The notes below the pieces were generated by a model. That model was not told where the DNA came from, did no database searches, and saw only the letters and a list, made by a program, of their open reading frames with translations. Positions 33,162-41,523 of a stretch of 64,000 nt of DNA are shown here, in pieces. How positions within the stretch are numbered: the first letter of the stretch is position 1; every line of letters begins with the position of its first letter. Location: contig WTGJ01000024.1 of the NCBI GenBank assembly GCA_011523615.1, positions 1-64,000 on the forward strand, in the 5' to 3' direction. The DNA comes from Chloroflexota bacterium. GTDB lineage: Bacteria > Chloroflexota > Anaerolineae > Aggregatilineales > Phototrophicaceae. The position numbers and the translations under genes were made by a program.

Positions 33162-34012
33162 CCGGCGGCGGGACGCAGCGAGTCGGGATCATCGGCTGGC
33201 CGCTGGGGCACACGCTGAGCCCGGCGATGCACCGGGCCGCGTTTCAGGCGCTGGGGATGACGGATTGGCGGTATGACGCGCTGCCGATTCCACCCGATCA
33301 GTTGGGCAGCCACCTGCGCCAATTGCGCGACGAAGGTGGGTATCGCGGCCTGAACGTGACGATCCCCCTGAAAGAGGTGGTGCTGCCTTTTGTGGAGGCG
33401 GACGAGACGGCGGCGGCGCTGGGTGCGGTGAATACGATCGATTTTCGGACGAAGGGCGGCCACAACACCGATGTCGGTGGTCTGCTGGCTGATCTGGCAG
33501 CGCACGAGCTGCATTTGCCACGGCGGCGGACCCTAGTTTTGGGCGCGGGCGGCGCGGCGCGGGCGGCGGTCTATGCGCTGGCGCAGGCGGGGGCGGTGCT
33601 GGCGATGCACAACCGAACAGTGGCGCGAGCGGAACGCTTGATTGCTGAATTGGGCGCGCAGGTGGAACTGCTGCAAGCGCAGGAACTGGCGACCTGGCGA
33701 CCGCAGCTGGTGGTGAATTGCACCTCGGTGGGGATGATGAAGGAGGGAGAGCCGCGGGCGACGGAGCAAAGCCCCTGGCCGGCGGGGGTGCCGATACCGA
33801 CGATGATGACCGTCTACGATATGGTCTACCGGCCGGCGCGGACGAAGTTGATGGCGCAAGTGGAGGCGCAGGGCGGGCGCGGAATCAGCGGGCTGGGGAT
33901 GCTGGTGCAACAGGGGGCGTTATCTTTTGCGATTTGGACGGGGCGGGAAGCGCCGGTGGAAGTGATGCGCGCGGCAGCAGAACGGGATCTTTATGGCGGA
34001 GGCGAGGCATGA
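33158..34012 (+). CDS. aroE: Shikimate dehydrogenase
   Basis: The 284-residue NADP-dependent enzyme reduces 3-dehydroshikimate. It has the substrate domain (GIIGWPLGHTLSPAMHRAAF, GLNVTIPLKE with the catalytic Lys, GAVNTI and GHNTDVGG with the catalytic Asp) and the nucleotide-binding LVLGAGGAARAAVYAL followed by NRT and VNCTSVGM. It starts within the end of aroA and overlaps aroC, both by four bases. Confidence 0.96.
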   Translation: MTGGGTQRVGIIGWPLGHTLSPAMHRAAFQALGMTDWRYDALPIPPDQLGSHLRQLRDEGGYRGLNVTIPLKEVVLPFVEADETAAALGAVNTIDFRTKGGHNTDVGGLLADLAAHELHLPRRRTLVLGAGGAARAAVYALAQAGAVLAMHNRTVARAERLIAELGAQVELLQAQELATWRPQLVVNCTSVGMMKEGEPRATEQSPWPAGVPIPTMMTVYDMVYRPARTKLMAQVEAQGGRGISGLGMLVQQGALSFAIWTGREAPVEVMRAAAERDLYGGGEA

Positions 34013-35202
34013 TTCGCTTGTTGACGGCGGGCGAGAGCCACGGGCCGCAGGTCACGGCCATTTTGGAAGGAATGCCGGCGGGCATTCCAGTACCGCCAGC
34101 GATCATCGATGAGCAGTTGGCGCGGCGGCAGAAGGGTTATGGTTCGGGCGGGCGGATGCGCATCGAGCGCGATCGAGTGCAGGTGACCGGCGGCGTGATG
34201 GCCGGGCAGAGCACCGGCGCGCCGATTTCGCTGGTCGTGACGAACCGTGATTTTGCCAATTGGCAGGACCGCGCGATCGAGCCGCTGACTGTGCCGCGGC
34301 CGGGGCACGCCGACTTGACGGCGGCGGTGAAATATGGTTACCGGGAGTTGCGCCTCGGCTTGGAGCGGGCGAGCGCGCGGGAGACGACGATGCGCGTAGC
34401 GGCAGGGGCGATTTGCCGCGCCTACCTGGCGGAATTTGGCATCCGCATCGTCGGTTACGTGCGGCAGCTGGGGGCGGTGCAGGCGGATTTGCCTGCGCTG
34501 CAGGATGAGGCCGTTTACGAGGCGCGCTTTGCGGCGGCGGAGGAGAGCGACGTGCGCTGCCCGGATGCGGCGGCGGCGGCGGCGATGCGCAAGGCGATCC
34601 GCCAAGTGAAGATCGACCGCGATACGCTGGGCGGCGTCTTCGAGGTCGTGGCGCTGGGCGTACCGCCGGGTCTGGGTTCGCACGTGCATTTCGACCGCCG
34701 TTTGGATGGGCGGATCGTGGCGGCGCTGGTGAGCATCCACGCGATGAAGGGGGCGGAGATCGGGCCGGCTTTTGAGAACGCGGGGCGGCGCGGCTCGAAG
34801 GCGCACGACGCGATCCTGCGCGATGAAGCGGGGAATTTGACGCGGCGCAGCAACCGCGCGGGTGGCATCGAAGGCGGGATCACCACCGGTCAGCCCATTG
34901 TGGCGCGGGTGGCGATGAAACCGATCTCCACTTTGCTGCAAGGAATCGATTCGGTGGATCTGGCGACGGGCGAAGCATCGCCGACGGTATATGAGCGAAG
35001 CGACTTTTGCGCTTTGCCGCGCGCGGTGCCGGTCGGTGAGGCGATGCTGGCCTTCGTGTTGGCGCAGGAGCTGGCGGCGAAGCTGGGCGGCGATAGCCTG
35101 GCGGAGCAAAAGCCGCGTTTTGCAGCCTTAAGGCAGGCGCATTTGGATGATTTGCCGATGGCGGCACGGCGCTGGCGCTTCGATGAGGAAGGTGGCCTAT
35201 GA
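34009..35202 (+). CDS. aroC: Chorismate synthase
   Basis: The 397-residue FMN-dependent enzyme makes chorismate from EPSP. It shows the start MIRLLTAGESHGPQVTAIL, RRQKGYGSGGRMRIERD, GRPGH-like PRPGHADLTAAVKYGYR, ERASARETTMRVAAGA, FDRRLDG, GSKAHD, NRAGGIEGG and RSDFCALPRAVPVGEAM. The start at 34009 overlaps aroE by four bases; the frame is open upstream, but that part is a shadow of aroE. Confidence 0.97.
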   Translation: MIRLLTAGESHGPQVTAILEGMPAGIPVPPAIIDEQLARRQKGYGSGGRMRIERDRVQVTGGVMAGQSTGAPISLVVTNRDFANWQDRAIEPLTVPRPGHADLTAAVKYGYRELRLGLERASARETTMRVAAGAICRAYLAEFGIRIVGYVRQLGAVQADLPALQDEAVYEARFAAAEESDVRCPDAAAAAAMRKAIRQVKIDRDTLGGVFEVVALGVPPGLGSHVHFDRRLDGRIVAALVSIHAMKGAEIGPAFENAGRRGSKAHDAILRDEAGNLTRRSNRAGGIEGGITTGQPIVARVAMKPISTLLQGIDSVDLATGEASPTVYERSDFCALPRAVPVGEAMLAFVLAQELAAKLGGDSLAEQKPRFAALRQAHLDDLPMAARRWRFDEEGGL

Positions 35203-35212
35203 GGGATTCTCC

Positions 35213-35740
35213 GTGAAGGTCAGACGCTCGCCGCCGGTTTCGCTGGTCCTGACCGGGTTCATGGGCGTGGGGAAGACGACAGTGGGCGGAATCCTGGCCA
35301 AGCGGGGCCACCTGCATTGGTTGGATACCGACCAACTATTGGAAGAGCGGCATGGCTGCGCGGTGACCACCCTGTTCGTGCAGGTGGGCGAAAGTGATTT
35401 TCGCGAATGTGAAGCGGAGATATGCCGTGAGCTGGCGGAACAGGAGGGTTTGCTGATCACGACCGGAGGCGGGACGTTGTTGCAACCAGAAACGGCAGCG
35501 CTCTTTGCCAGGCGGGCGTTGGTGATCTGCCTGACCGCGCGCGAGGATACGGTCGCCCGCCGCCTGCCGCCGGCAGACCCCAGTCGTCCGCTCTTCAGCC
35601 AGGATTGGCGGAAATTGCTGGCGGAGCGGCAGCCACGCTACCTTGCATTTCGCCATCAAGTGGTCACAGATGACCGCTGCGCGCAGCAGGTCGCGGATGA
35701 AATATGGGCTCTATGGCAACAGGCGCAACGACCCGGCTGA
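35213..35740 (+). CDS. aroK: Shikimate kinase
   Basis: The 175-residue kinase phosphorylates shikimate. It has the P-loop GFMGVGKTT, the shikimate-binding DTD in WLDTDQLLEE, FRECEAEICRELAEQ and TTGGG. I placed the start at GTG 35213 because GAGGG lies seven bases ahead; an ATG at 35183 inside aroC is possible. It overlaps aroB by up to 37 bases. The lid region is PLFSQDW rather than the common RPLL. Confidence 0.92.
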   Translation: MKVRRSPPVSLVLTGFMGVGKTTVGGILAKRGHLHWLDTDQLLEERHGCAVTTLFVQVGESDFRECEAEICRELAEQEGLLITTGGGTLLQPETAALFARRALVICLTAREDTVARRLPPADPSRPLFSQDWRKLLAERQPRYLAFRHQVVTDDRCAQQVADEIWALWQQAQRPG

Positions 35741-36795
35741 CCGTACGCTCGCCGCAGGGCAGCTACCCCATCCATGTGGGGGCGGGGCTGCGCTGGCGCC
35801 TGGCGGAAATGGGCGCTCCACACGGCTTGCGCGGGCGGGTGGTGGTCGTCAGCAGCGAGGGGGCGGCCGCGGAGCACGCACAAGCGGTCATGGAAACGCT
35901 GCCGCAGGCCACGCTCCTGACCATCGCCGATGGCGAAGGAGCGAAGAACCTAGCCACTGTGGAGCGCCTGTATTCGCAGCTGATCGAGGCCGGCATCCAG
36001 CGAGACAGCACGATGTTGGCGCTGGGCGGCGGCGTGTTGGGCGATACAGCGGGCTTCGCGGCGGCGAGTTTTTTGCGCGGCATCCGTTGTGTGCAGATGC
36101 CGAGCACCTTATTGGCGATGGTGGATTCCAGCGTCGGCGGCAAAGTGGGCATCAATCTGCGCGAGGGCAAGAACCTGGTCGGCGCCTTCCTGCAACCGGC
36201 AGCGGTGATTTTGGATCCAGAGCTGTTGGAAACGTTGCCGGCGATCGAATGGCGCTGCGGCATGGCAGAGGTGATCAAGCACGGCTTGCTGGCAGATGAG
36301 GAGTTGCTCGCGCCGCGTTGGCTGAAAGATGGGCGGCCGGCCGCGAGTGATCTGCCGGAGCTGTTGCGGCGGGCCTTGCGCGTGAAGATCGATGTGGTGG
36401 AAGCGGACCCCTTCGAGCAGGGGCAACGGGCGCATTTGAACCTGGGGCACACCTTCGCGCACGCGATCGAGCGCGTGGCCGATTATCGCTGGAAGCATGG
36501 CGAGGCGGTGGCGGTCGGCTTGTTGGCGGCGGCGCAGCTCTCGGAGCGGCTGGGGATGTGCGCGGCCGGGCTGGCGGCGCGGGTCGAGCAGGTGCTGGAA
36601 CGGGCCGGCTTGCCGCGGCGCCTGGAAGCGGGGATGCAGGCGGGCGCGCTGTACGCGGCGATGGCGCGGGATAAGAAGTGGGTCAGCGGGCGCTCGCGCT
36701 TCGTGCTGTTGCGCGGGATCGGGCAACCGGAAGTCGTTTGGGACGTGCCGGCAGATGAGGTGGTGGCGGTGTTGCGGGCGCTGGGGGCCAGCTGA
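35704..36795 (+). CDS. aroB: 3-dehydroquinate synthase
   Basis: The 363-residue NAD+- and metal-dependent enzyme cyclises DAHP to 3-dehydroquinate. It has ALGGGVLGDTAGFAAASFLRG, PSTLLAMVDSSVGGKVGIN, GAFLQPAAVILDPELLETLP, the Glu of AEVIKHG and metal ligands in NLGHTFAHAIE and WKHGEAVAVGL. The first ATG is 35704, with a second at 35713. It is the last gene of the aro operon. aroD (3-dehydroquinate dehydratase) is missing from the cluster and must be elsewhere. Confidence 0.96.
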   Translation: MGSMATGATTRLTVRSPQGSYPIHVGAGLRWRLAEMGAPHGLRGRVVVVSSEGAAAEHAQAVMETLPQATLLTIADGEGAKNLATVERLYSQLIEAGIQRDSTMLALGGGVLGDTAGFAAASFLRGIRCVQMPSTLLAMVDSSVGGKVGINLREGKNLVGAFLQPAAVILDPELLETLPAIEWRCGMAEVIKHGLLADEELLAPRWLKDGRPAASDLPELLRRALRVKIDVVEADPFEQGQRAHLNLGHTFAHAIERVADYRWKHGEAVAVGLLAAAQLSERLGMCAAGLAARVEQVLERAGLPRRLEAGMQAGALYAAMARDKKWVSGRSRFVLLRGIGQPEVVWDVPADEVVAVLRALGAS

Positions 36796-36862
36796 GCGGC
36801 CTGGTGGGGGAGTTGGGATCTTCGTTTGAGCGATAGCAGCGGATATTGCTGGCTAACTCTTT

Positions 36863-37600
36863 CTAGGTGGGTACATTTAGATCACTTTGATCTTGCACCT
36901 GTTCGTTTAAGTGTTTGCGCCACAAATCAAAATCGTACCATCCACAACCAATACAACCGATAGGATCATACTTGTCGGTTGGAGCCCATTTCGCATTACC
37001 ACTATAGTAAAACCGAATGCCAAACGGTTCGCCCCGCTGTCCATTTTGAAAGCATCTCTCACACGCTCTGCTCTTGAGTAAATTATGACTCACACTACCA
37101 TTTGACTTCTTCAAGAGTTGAAAATGGCTTTTTATGTCATCATCACTCATGTTTCCATAATCAGTCAATTTCTCGCTAATTTCATTATTCCAGCGAATCA
37201 TAGGAAACTTGTGATCAATTGTTAGCTCGCCTATAGAACGTCTTGTACCTTCAACAACGTCCCGCCTAGCAAATATTCTCAACACTTTTTCGATGAATTT
37301 ATGTGGCATGGTGCCTGCATGAACAGAAAGCTGCAATTGTCCTTGCCATCTATCTTGTCGCGTTACTCTGTTACAGTTTGAGCAAGAGAGATTATCACTT
37401 TCGATGACCATCCCTGGCCGCTTATTCGTACCGCGCTGCAATCCCTGTATTCCCGAACCGCCGGCAATCTGTGTAATTCCTATATGTTGATATTCGCATT
37501 CCCTACAATGCCAATTTTTGTCTCTCAAGATATTGTATACTTGGTAAATCTTTGTACCTGGTTTGAAGTATTCGCCAATGCTATCTGGTAACTTAGCCAT
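36863..37600 (-). CDS. Putative HNH/zinc-type restriction endonuclease
   Basis: The 245-residue protein has four Cys pairs (CREC, CSNC, CERC and CIGC) that could bind zinc, and a central LTIDHKFPMIRWN resembling an HNH nuclease core with its catalytic His. It follows the beta-class methyltransferase by four bases on the same strand, so it is probably the nuclease of a type II system. I chose the ATG at 37600; a TTG at 37624 would overlap the methyltransferase. The recognition sequence is unknown. It is A+T-rich, unlike aroB beside it. Confidence 0.68.
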   Translation of the reverse strand: MAKLPDSIGEYFKPGTKIYQVYNILRDKNWHCRECEYQHIGITQIAGGSGIQGLQRGTNKRPGMVIESDNLSCSNCNRVTRQDRWQGQLQLSVHAGTMPHKFIEKVLRIFARRDVVEGTRRSIGELTIDHKFPMIRWNNEISEKLTDYGNMSDDDIKSHFQLLKKSNGSVSHNLLKSRACERCFQNGQRGEPFGIRFYYSGNAKWAPTDKYDPIGCIGCGWYDFDLWRKHLNEQVQDQSDLNVPT

Positions 37601-37604
37601 GAGA

Positions 37605-38654
37605 TTAATCTTGCATTGACGCAATTCTCTTTGCTGCCCTATGATAAATTTCTAAATCTTTTTCATAAGCAATAACTTTCCTGTGCAACCTATTAGCTGC
37701 AACAAGCGTAGTTGCACTTCCCGCAAATGGGTCGAAAACCAAATCGCCCTCACTACTAAAAAGCTCTACAAACTGTTCTATCAAGGGAAGTGGTTTTTGT
37801 GTTGGGTGAATGCGTTGTTGTGGCGATGGTGATTTGTGTACGAAAACATTGTGAACCACCTTGCCATTGAATTTTGTGCCCGGTCTTTTGCCTATCACAA
37901 GTGCTTCCCAAGCATTAATCGGTTTATATTTATGGTTAAATGGAACTGGGTTAGTCTTCTGCCATACCAGAGTCCCCACAGCAACAAAATTCGCCTCTTC
38001 TAAGATTTGACAATAATCACCAATCTGTGCCTGTGCGCAAAAAGTAACAAACCACCCACTTACTTTTGGTAAAACAGTATGCACCCAATCACATGGTAAA
38101 ATTGGATTGTCCCAACTACCAAAATTCCCCCTGGGCATAATAAAATCTGTTCCATCTTTACGGAGTCTCCTTGGGATTTGCTTTTCACATGTATATGCTT
38201 TGCTGATTCCATATGGTGGGTCTGTCAATAGTAGGTTAACTGAATTATTAGGTAGTGCTTTTGCCGCTTCAATACCATCCCCAAGTCGAAACTCATAGTT
38301 CGAACCAATGAGTTCACATACAACAGCAGATTCAAAATCACTGTCTGCCAACTTTTGATTAACTCTCTTTTCAATTGCTTCTACATCTGCTCCTTCGGCT
38401 ATTCTGCCCTCATTATCAATGATTAGATTACCCACAACTTCCGAAATATTCCCAAGATTCTTCGTTACAATTGGGATATTCCAACCCCCGTCAACATCAC
38501 AGTAATTCGGTGTAGTATGAGATAGAAATTTTCTGGTAGTCGGGAAACTTTGAGAAACCCACTTGTTCGCAGCAGCCCTGATCCTCAGTGTTGCTTCAAC
38601 TGAGACATCTTCTACAATTACTAGATTACTTTCAAATAGTTTTCGCTGGCGCAT
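37605..38654 (-). CDS. DNA methyltransferase, beta class (DPPY)
   Basis: The 349-residue protein has the catalytic LTDPPYGI near its middle, an N-terminal segment that may recognise DNA, and the AdoMet site FDPFAGSATTLVAANRL near the C-terminus, preceded by HPTQKPLPL. This DPPY-before-FxG order is the beta class of N6-adenine or N4-cytosine methyltransferases. Residues 1-125 have no motif I recognise. It should protect host DNA from the nuclease encoded immediately downstream. The ATG at 38654 or one six codons earlier is the start. Low G+C indicates acquisition. Confidence 0.88.
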   Translation of the reverse strand: MRQRKLFESNLVIVEDVSVEATLRIRAAANKWVSQSFPTTRKFLSHTTPNYCDVDGGWNIPIVTKNLGNISEVVGNLIIDNEGRIAEGADVEAIEKRVNQKLADSDFESAVVCELIGSNYEFRLGDGIEAAKALPNNSVNLLLTDPPYGISKAYTCEKQIPRRLRKDGTDFIMPRGNFGSWDNPILPCDWVHTVLPKVSGWFVTFCAQAQIGDYCQILEEANFVAVGTLVWQKTNPVPFNHKYKPINAWEALVIGKRPGTKFNGKVVHNVFVHKSPSPQQRIHPTQKPLPLIEQFVELFSSEGDLVFDPFAGSATTLVAANRLHRKVIAYEKDLEIYHRAAKRIASMQD

Positions 38655-38912
38655 AAGTTCACTATAACACATTGAGGGTTAGCAACCAATGGAGAGGGCG
38701 ATGGCTGAGAACGGTCCGGTCCATGCGGAGGCGCCGCTGCCGAGCGCCAGCGTGCTGGAAACGGCATGACGGCTGGCTCAGGATTATAAGACTCTAATTT
38801 ATTACGGATAACTCCCTTAAATTAGATACACAAATAGGGACAGAAACCGCGCGCGATCCGGGCCCATTCCATGCCAGGCTGGGGCGTCCAATCCATTAGA
38901 ACAGGAGGCCCT
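38655..38912. other. Intergenic region with short G+C-rich fragment
   Basis: This stretch changes from A+T-rich (restriction-modification side) to a short G+C-rich island at about 38690-38780. The island holds a 22-codon frame at 38701-38769 (MAENGPVHAEAPLPSASVLE at the start) that looks like the stump of a host gene, but it is too short to identify. The remainder is A+T-rich and leads to the ribosome-binding site at 38903. Confidence 0.35.
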
Positions 38913-39143
38913 ATGCAACTCCCTACCCATGAACCCCACACGAGCGGCGCGATCGAACAATTGACTTCACCGCGGGCGGTCAAAGCTTTTCTGGTGGTGC
39001 TTTTTGGTCTGGTCGCCGCCTACCTGGCTCTGCAATCGCAGGCCGTACCGGACTTGATCGGCTATGCGCTGAGCGGCATCATCGGCTATTACTTCGGCGA
39101 CGGCAGCGCGCAGCGGGCGCAAAATGGCAACGGCAGCCATTGA
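38913..39143 (+). CDS. Small single-pass membrane protein
   Basis: The 76-residue protein has one clear membrane helix (AVKAFLVVLFGLVAAYLAL), a second moderately hydrophobic stretch (DLIGYALSGIIGYYFG) and a polar C-terminus. A perfect AGGAGG at 38903-38908 sets the start at 38913. No family is recognised; the GYYFG segment recalls small phage- or holin-associated proteins, but only loosely. Confidence 0.6.
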   Translation: MQLPTHEPHTSGAIEQLTSPRAVKAFLVVLFGLVAAYLALQSQAVPDLIGYALSGIIGYYFGDGSAQRAQNGNGSH

Positions 39144-39202
39144 CGCAACGTTGACGCAGCCGAGGTGAATTCGGTATTTTATGGCGCCGGTAAAGGTGGT
39201 GA

Positions 39203-39607
39203 TTACTCTTCGGGCGGCGCGAATTCGGCCCAGAGATGGGTTTCCTGCGGCTCCCAATAATCGGTGGTCACCGATTCCACGATGAAGAATTGGTAGGGGT
39301 CGATTTCGCCATAGGCTTCGTAGGGGCCGCTGTAATCCTTGCGGCGCTCCTTGTAGGCGTGGTGCCCTTCCCGGGTGTGGAATTCGAAGAGCATGATGTA
39401 CCGGCCGACAGGGGTGCCATCGCGGTCGACCTGGCGATAATAGCGGATCGATTTCCACTCGGCGAACATGGATTCCTGGTTTTCGCGCACGAAGTTGAAC
39501 CAGGTGCGGATCATCTCGTGGTGCTGATCTTCGAGGCCGGGGCGGATGGTCCAGGTTTCGTATTCGACGAAAGTGCCGGGGCGGGGTGGGGGGTGGATTT
39601 CGAGCAT
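39203..39607 (-). CDS. Hypothetical protein, NIPSNAP/ferredoxin-like fold suspected
   Basis: The 134-residue protein opens with MLEIHPPPRPGTFVEYETWTIRPG and is rich in aromatic residues, with FNFVRENQESMFAEWKSIRYYRQ and GRYIMLFEFHTREGHHAY. The pattern of a strand, a long helix and a second strand-rich half recalls dimeric alpha-beta barrel (NIPSNAP-like) proteins. The ATG at 39607 follows GGAGA. It is downstream of the LLM oxidoreductase, probably the same transcript. Confidence 0.55.
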   Translation of the reverse strand: MLEIHPPPRPGTFVEYETWTIRPGLEDQHHEMIRTWFNFVRENQESMFAEWKSIRYYRQVDRDGTPVGRYIMLFEFHTREGHHAYKERRKDYSGPYEAYGEIDPYQFFIVESVTTDYWEPQETHLWAEFAPPEE

Positions 39608-39656
39608 GGGAGTCTCCTTTGCCGTTCCGGATCGGTCGATCAGGATCGGCCGATCA

Positions 39657-40667
39657 TTATCGGCTGAAATGGGGCAGGACGCGCTCCCCAAGCAGTTGGA
39701 GAGCGGCGGCGCTGCCACCGGGGCCGTGAGGCATGCCGAATTCCACGCGGGTCAGCGCGGTTTCGGCCGCAGTGCGCTCGATGCTGGCGATGACGTCGCC
39801 CGGCGTGCCGAAGAGGGCGAATTCCTGGAGCAGATCGTCTGAGATGAGGGCGGCCGCGCCGGGCAGATCGCCTTCGGCTTGACGCGCCTGGATGCGGCTG
39901 AGCTGCTCTTCCATGCCGAGGAACTGCGGCATCGGTGCGAGGTAGGGCAGGTAAAAGACGAGGGTCTGGCGAGCGCAGGCGGCGGCGGCGGCACGATCTT
40001 CGGCGATGGCGGTGAGGGGGCCGAGGACCAGGCCGCAGGTTTGGGTGTGGCGGCCGGCGCGTTCGCTGCCTTCCGTGATGTGATGCCAGAGGTGTTGAGC
40101 GTAACGCACGGACCAGAGGCTGCCGGCTTTGAGCTCGTCGGCGAGTTCACCGCTGAGGCGCGCGCCGCGTTCGCCCCAGGTACCGAGCATGATGGGGATG
40201 GCGCGCGCAGGCGGGGGGAAATGCAACGCGGCGCCGGGCCGGAGCGAGAAGATTTCACCTTCATAGGCGGCAGCATTGCCGGCCCAGAGCTGGCGGATGA
40301 GGGCGATGGCTTCACGCAGGGCGCGCAGGGGGCGGCTGATTTCGACGTGGATCTCTTCGAGGAAGGCGCCGCGGCCGATGCCGAGGTAAGCGCGGCCGGG
40401 GGCGACCTCCTCGAGGATGGCCGCATATTCGGCGATCAGGGCGGGGTGGGTGAGGTAGGGGTTAACCACCGAGGGGCCGAGGCCGATGCGCGTCGTATGT
40501 TGGGCGACGCTGAAGAGTGTCGGCCAGGCAGGGCGGAAGAAGAGATCATCGAAGGCGCTGAAATGGGAGAAACCGTGGCTTTCGGCGGCGCGGGCGAGGG
40601 CGATTTGCTCGCGGATGGCCGGCGCGCCGTTGCTGCCGAAGCTGAATTGGAGGTCGCGCTGGGGCAT
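39657..40667 (-). CDS. LLM-class flavin-dependent oxidoreductase
   Basis: The 336-residue protein has the luciferase-like monooxygenase fold: ARAAESHGFSHFSAFDDLF, TTRIGLGPSVVNPYLTHPALIAEYAA, GRAYLGIGRGAF, and a late EFALFGTPGDVIASIE. It probably uses F420H2 or FMNH2. It begins four bases after the end of the dipeptide permease gene on the same strand, so its substrate may be what that transporter imports, but this is inferred. Confidence 0.87.
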   Translation of the reverse strand: MPQRDLQFSFGSNGAPAIREQIALARAAESHGFSHFSAFDDLFFRPAWPTLFSVAQHTTRIGLGPSVVNPYLTHPALIAEYAAILEEVAPGRAYLGIGRGAFLEEIHVEISRPLRALREAIALIRQLWAGNAAAYEGEIFSLRPGAALHFPPPARAIPIMLGTWGERGARLSGELADELKAGSLWSVRYAQHLWHHITEGSERAGRHTQTCGLVLGPLTAIAEDRAAAAACARQTLVFYLPYLAPMPQFLGMEEQLSRIQARQAEGDLPGAAALISDDLLQEFALFGTPGDVIASIERTAAETALTRVEFGMPHGPGGSAAALQLLGERVLPHFSR

Positions 40668-40671
40668 GGGA

Positions 40672-41523
40672 TCAGCTGCTTTCTCTGCGGGTCGTCGGAT
40701 CCAGGATATCGCGCAGGGTATCACCGAGGATGTTGAAGGCCAAGGTGAGCAAAGCGATGGCCAGGCCGGGGTAGACCGGGTACCACCAGGAATCCAGGAA
40801 GTAATCGCGGCCGTCGCTGACCATGCGGCCCCATTCAGGGGTCGGTTGGCCGGCGCCCAAGCCGAGGAAACCCAGGGCGGCCAGGGAGAGGATGACGATG
40901 CCTAGGTTCAACGAAGCGAGGACGATGAGCGGCGGCAGGGCATTGGGCAAAACGTGGCGCGTCAAAAGGGCCAGCGGGCCGATGCCCAGCGCGCGGGCAG
41001 CCAGGACGAATTCGCGGGAGAGGACGACCAGCGCCTGGGCGCGCATGACGCGGGCGTATTCCGGCCAACCGATGAGCACCAATGTGAGCATGGTCACCTC
41101 CAGGCTGGGTTTCAGGGCGGTGACGACCACCATGGCCAGCAGGATGGGTGGGAAGGCGAGGACGACATCGGTGAGGCGCATCAGGATTTCATCGAACCAG
41201 CCGCCGCTTGCGGCCGCCGAAACGCCCACCGCGCAACCGAGGGTCAAACCAAAGGCGACTACGACGAGGGCGGTGAACAGCGAATAGCGCGCGCCATGGA
41301 GGACGCGGCTGAAGACATCGCGCCCGTAGTTATCGGTGCCGAAAATGTGGTCTCGATCGGGCGGGAGGAGGCGGTTGGGGAGATCCAGCGTATAGGGATC
41401 GGCGGTGGCGAAAGCGGCGGGGAAGAGGGCGACGACGAGCGTGATGGCGACCACCAGGAGGGCCAGCTGCGCGCTGGGGTTCAGACGGCGCAGGGCGCGG
41501 GCGAGGGGAGCGATGGCGTTCAT
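40672..41523 (-). CDS. Dipeptide/oligopeptide-type ABC permease (DppC type)
   Basis: The 283-residue protein has a first membrane helix, the GTDNYGRDVFSRVLHGARYSL segment characteristic of DppC/OppC, further helices and an EAA loop (EFVLAARALGIGPLALLTRHVLPN). The start overlaps the DppB-type gene by four bases. Together the two form the membrane channel. No DppD or DppF ATPase genes are nearby. Confidence 0.93.
   Translation of the reverse strand: MNAIAPLARALRRLNPSAQLALLVVAITLVVALFPAAFATADPYTLDLPNRLLPPDRDHIFGTDNYGRDVFSRVLHGARYSLFTALVVVAFGLTLGCAVGVSAAASGGWFDEILMRLTDVVLAFPPILLAMVVVTALKPSLEVTMLTLVLIGWPEYARVMRAQALVVLSREFVLAARALGIGPLALLTRHVLPNALPPLIVLASLNLGIVILSLAALGFLGLGAGQPTPEWGRMVSDGRDYFLDSWWYPVYPGLAIALLTLAFNILGDTLRDILDPTTRRESS

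Noticed and set aside
33718-34008. N-terminal extension of chorismate synthase
   Set aside because: It lies within aroE in another frame; AroC proteins begin at MIRLLTAGESHG.
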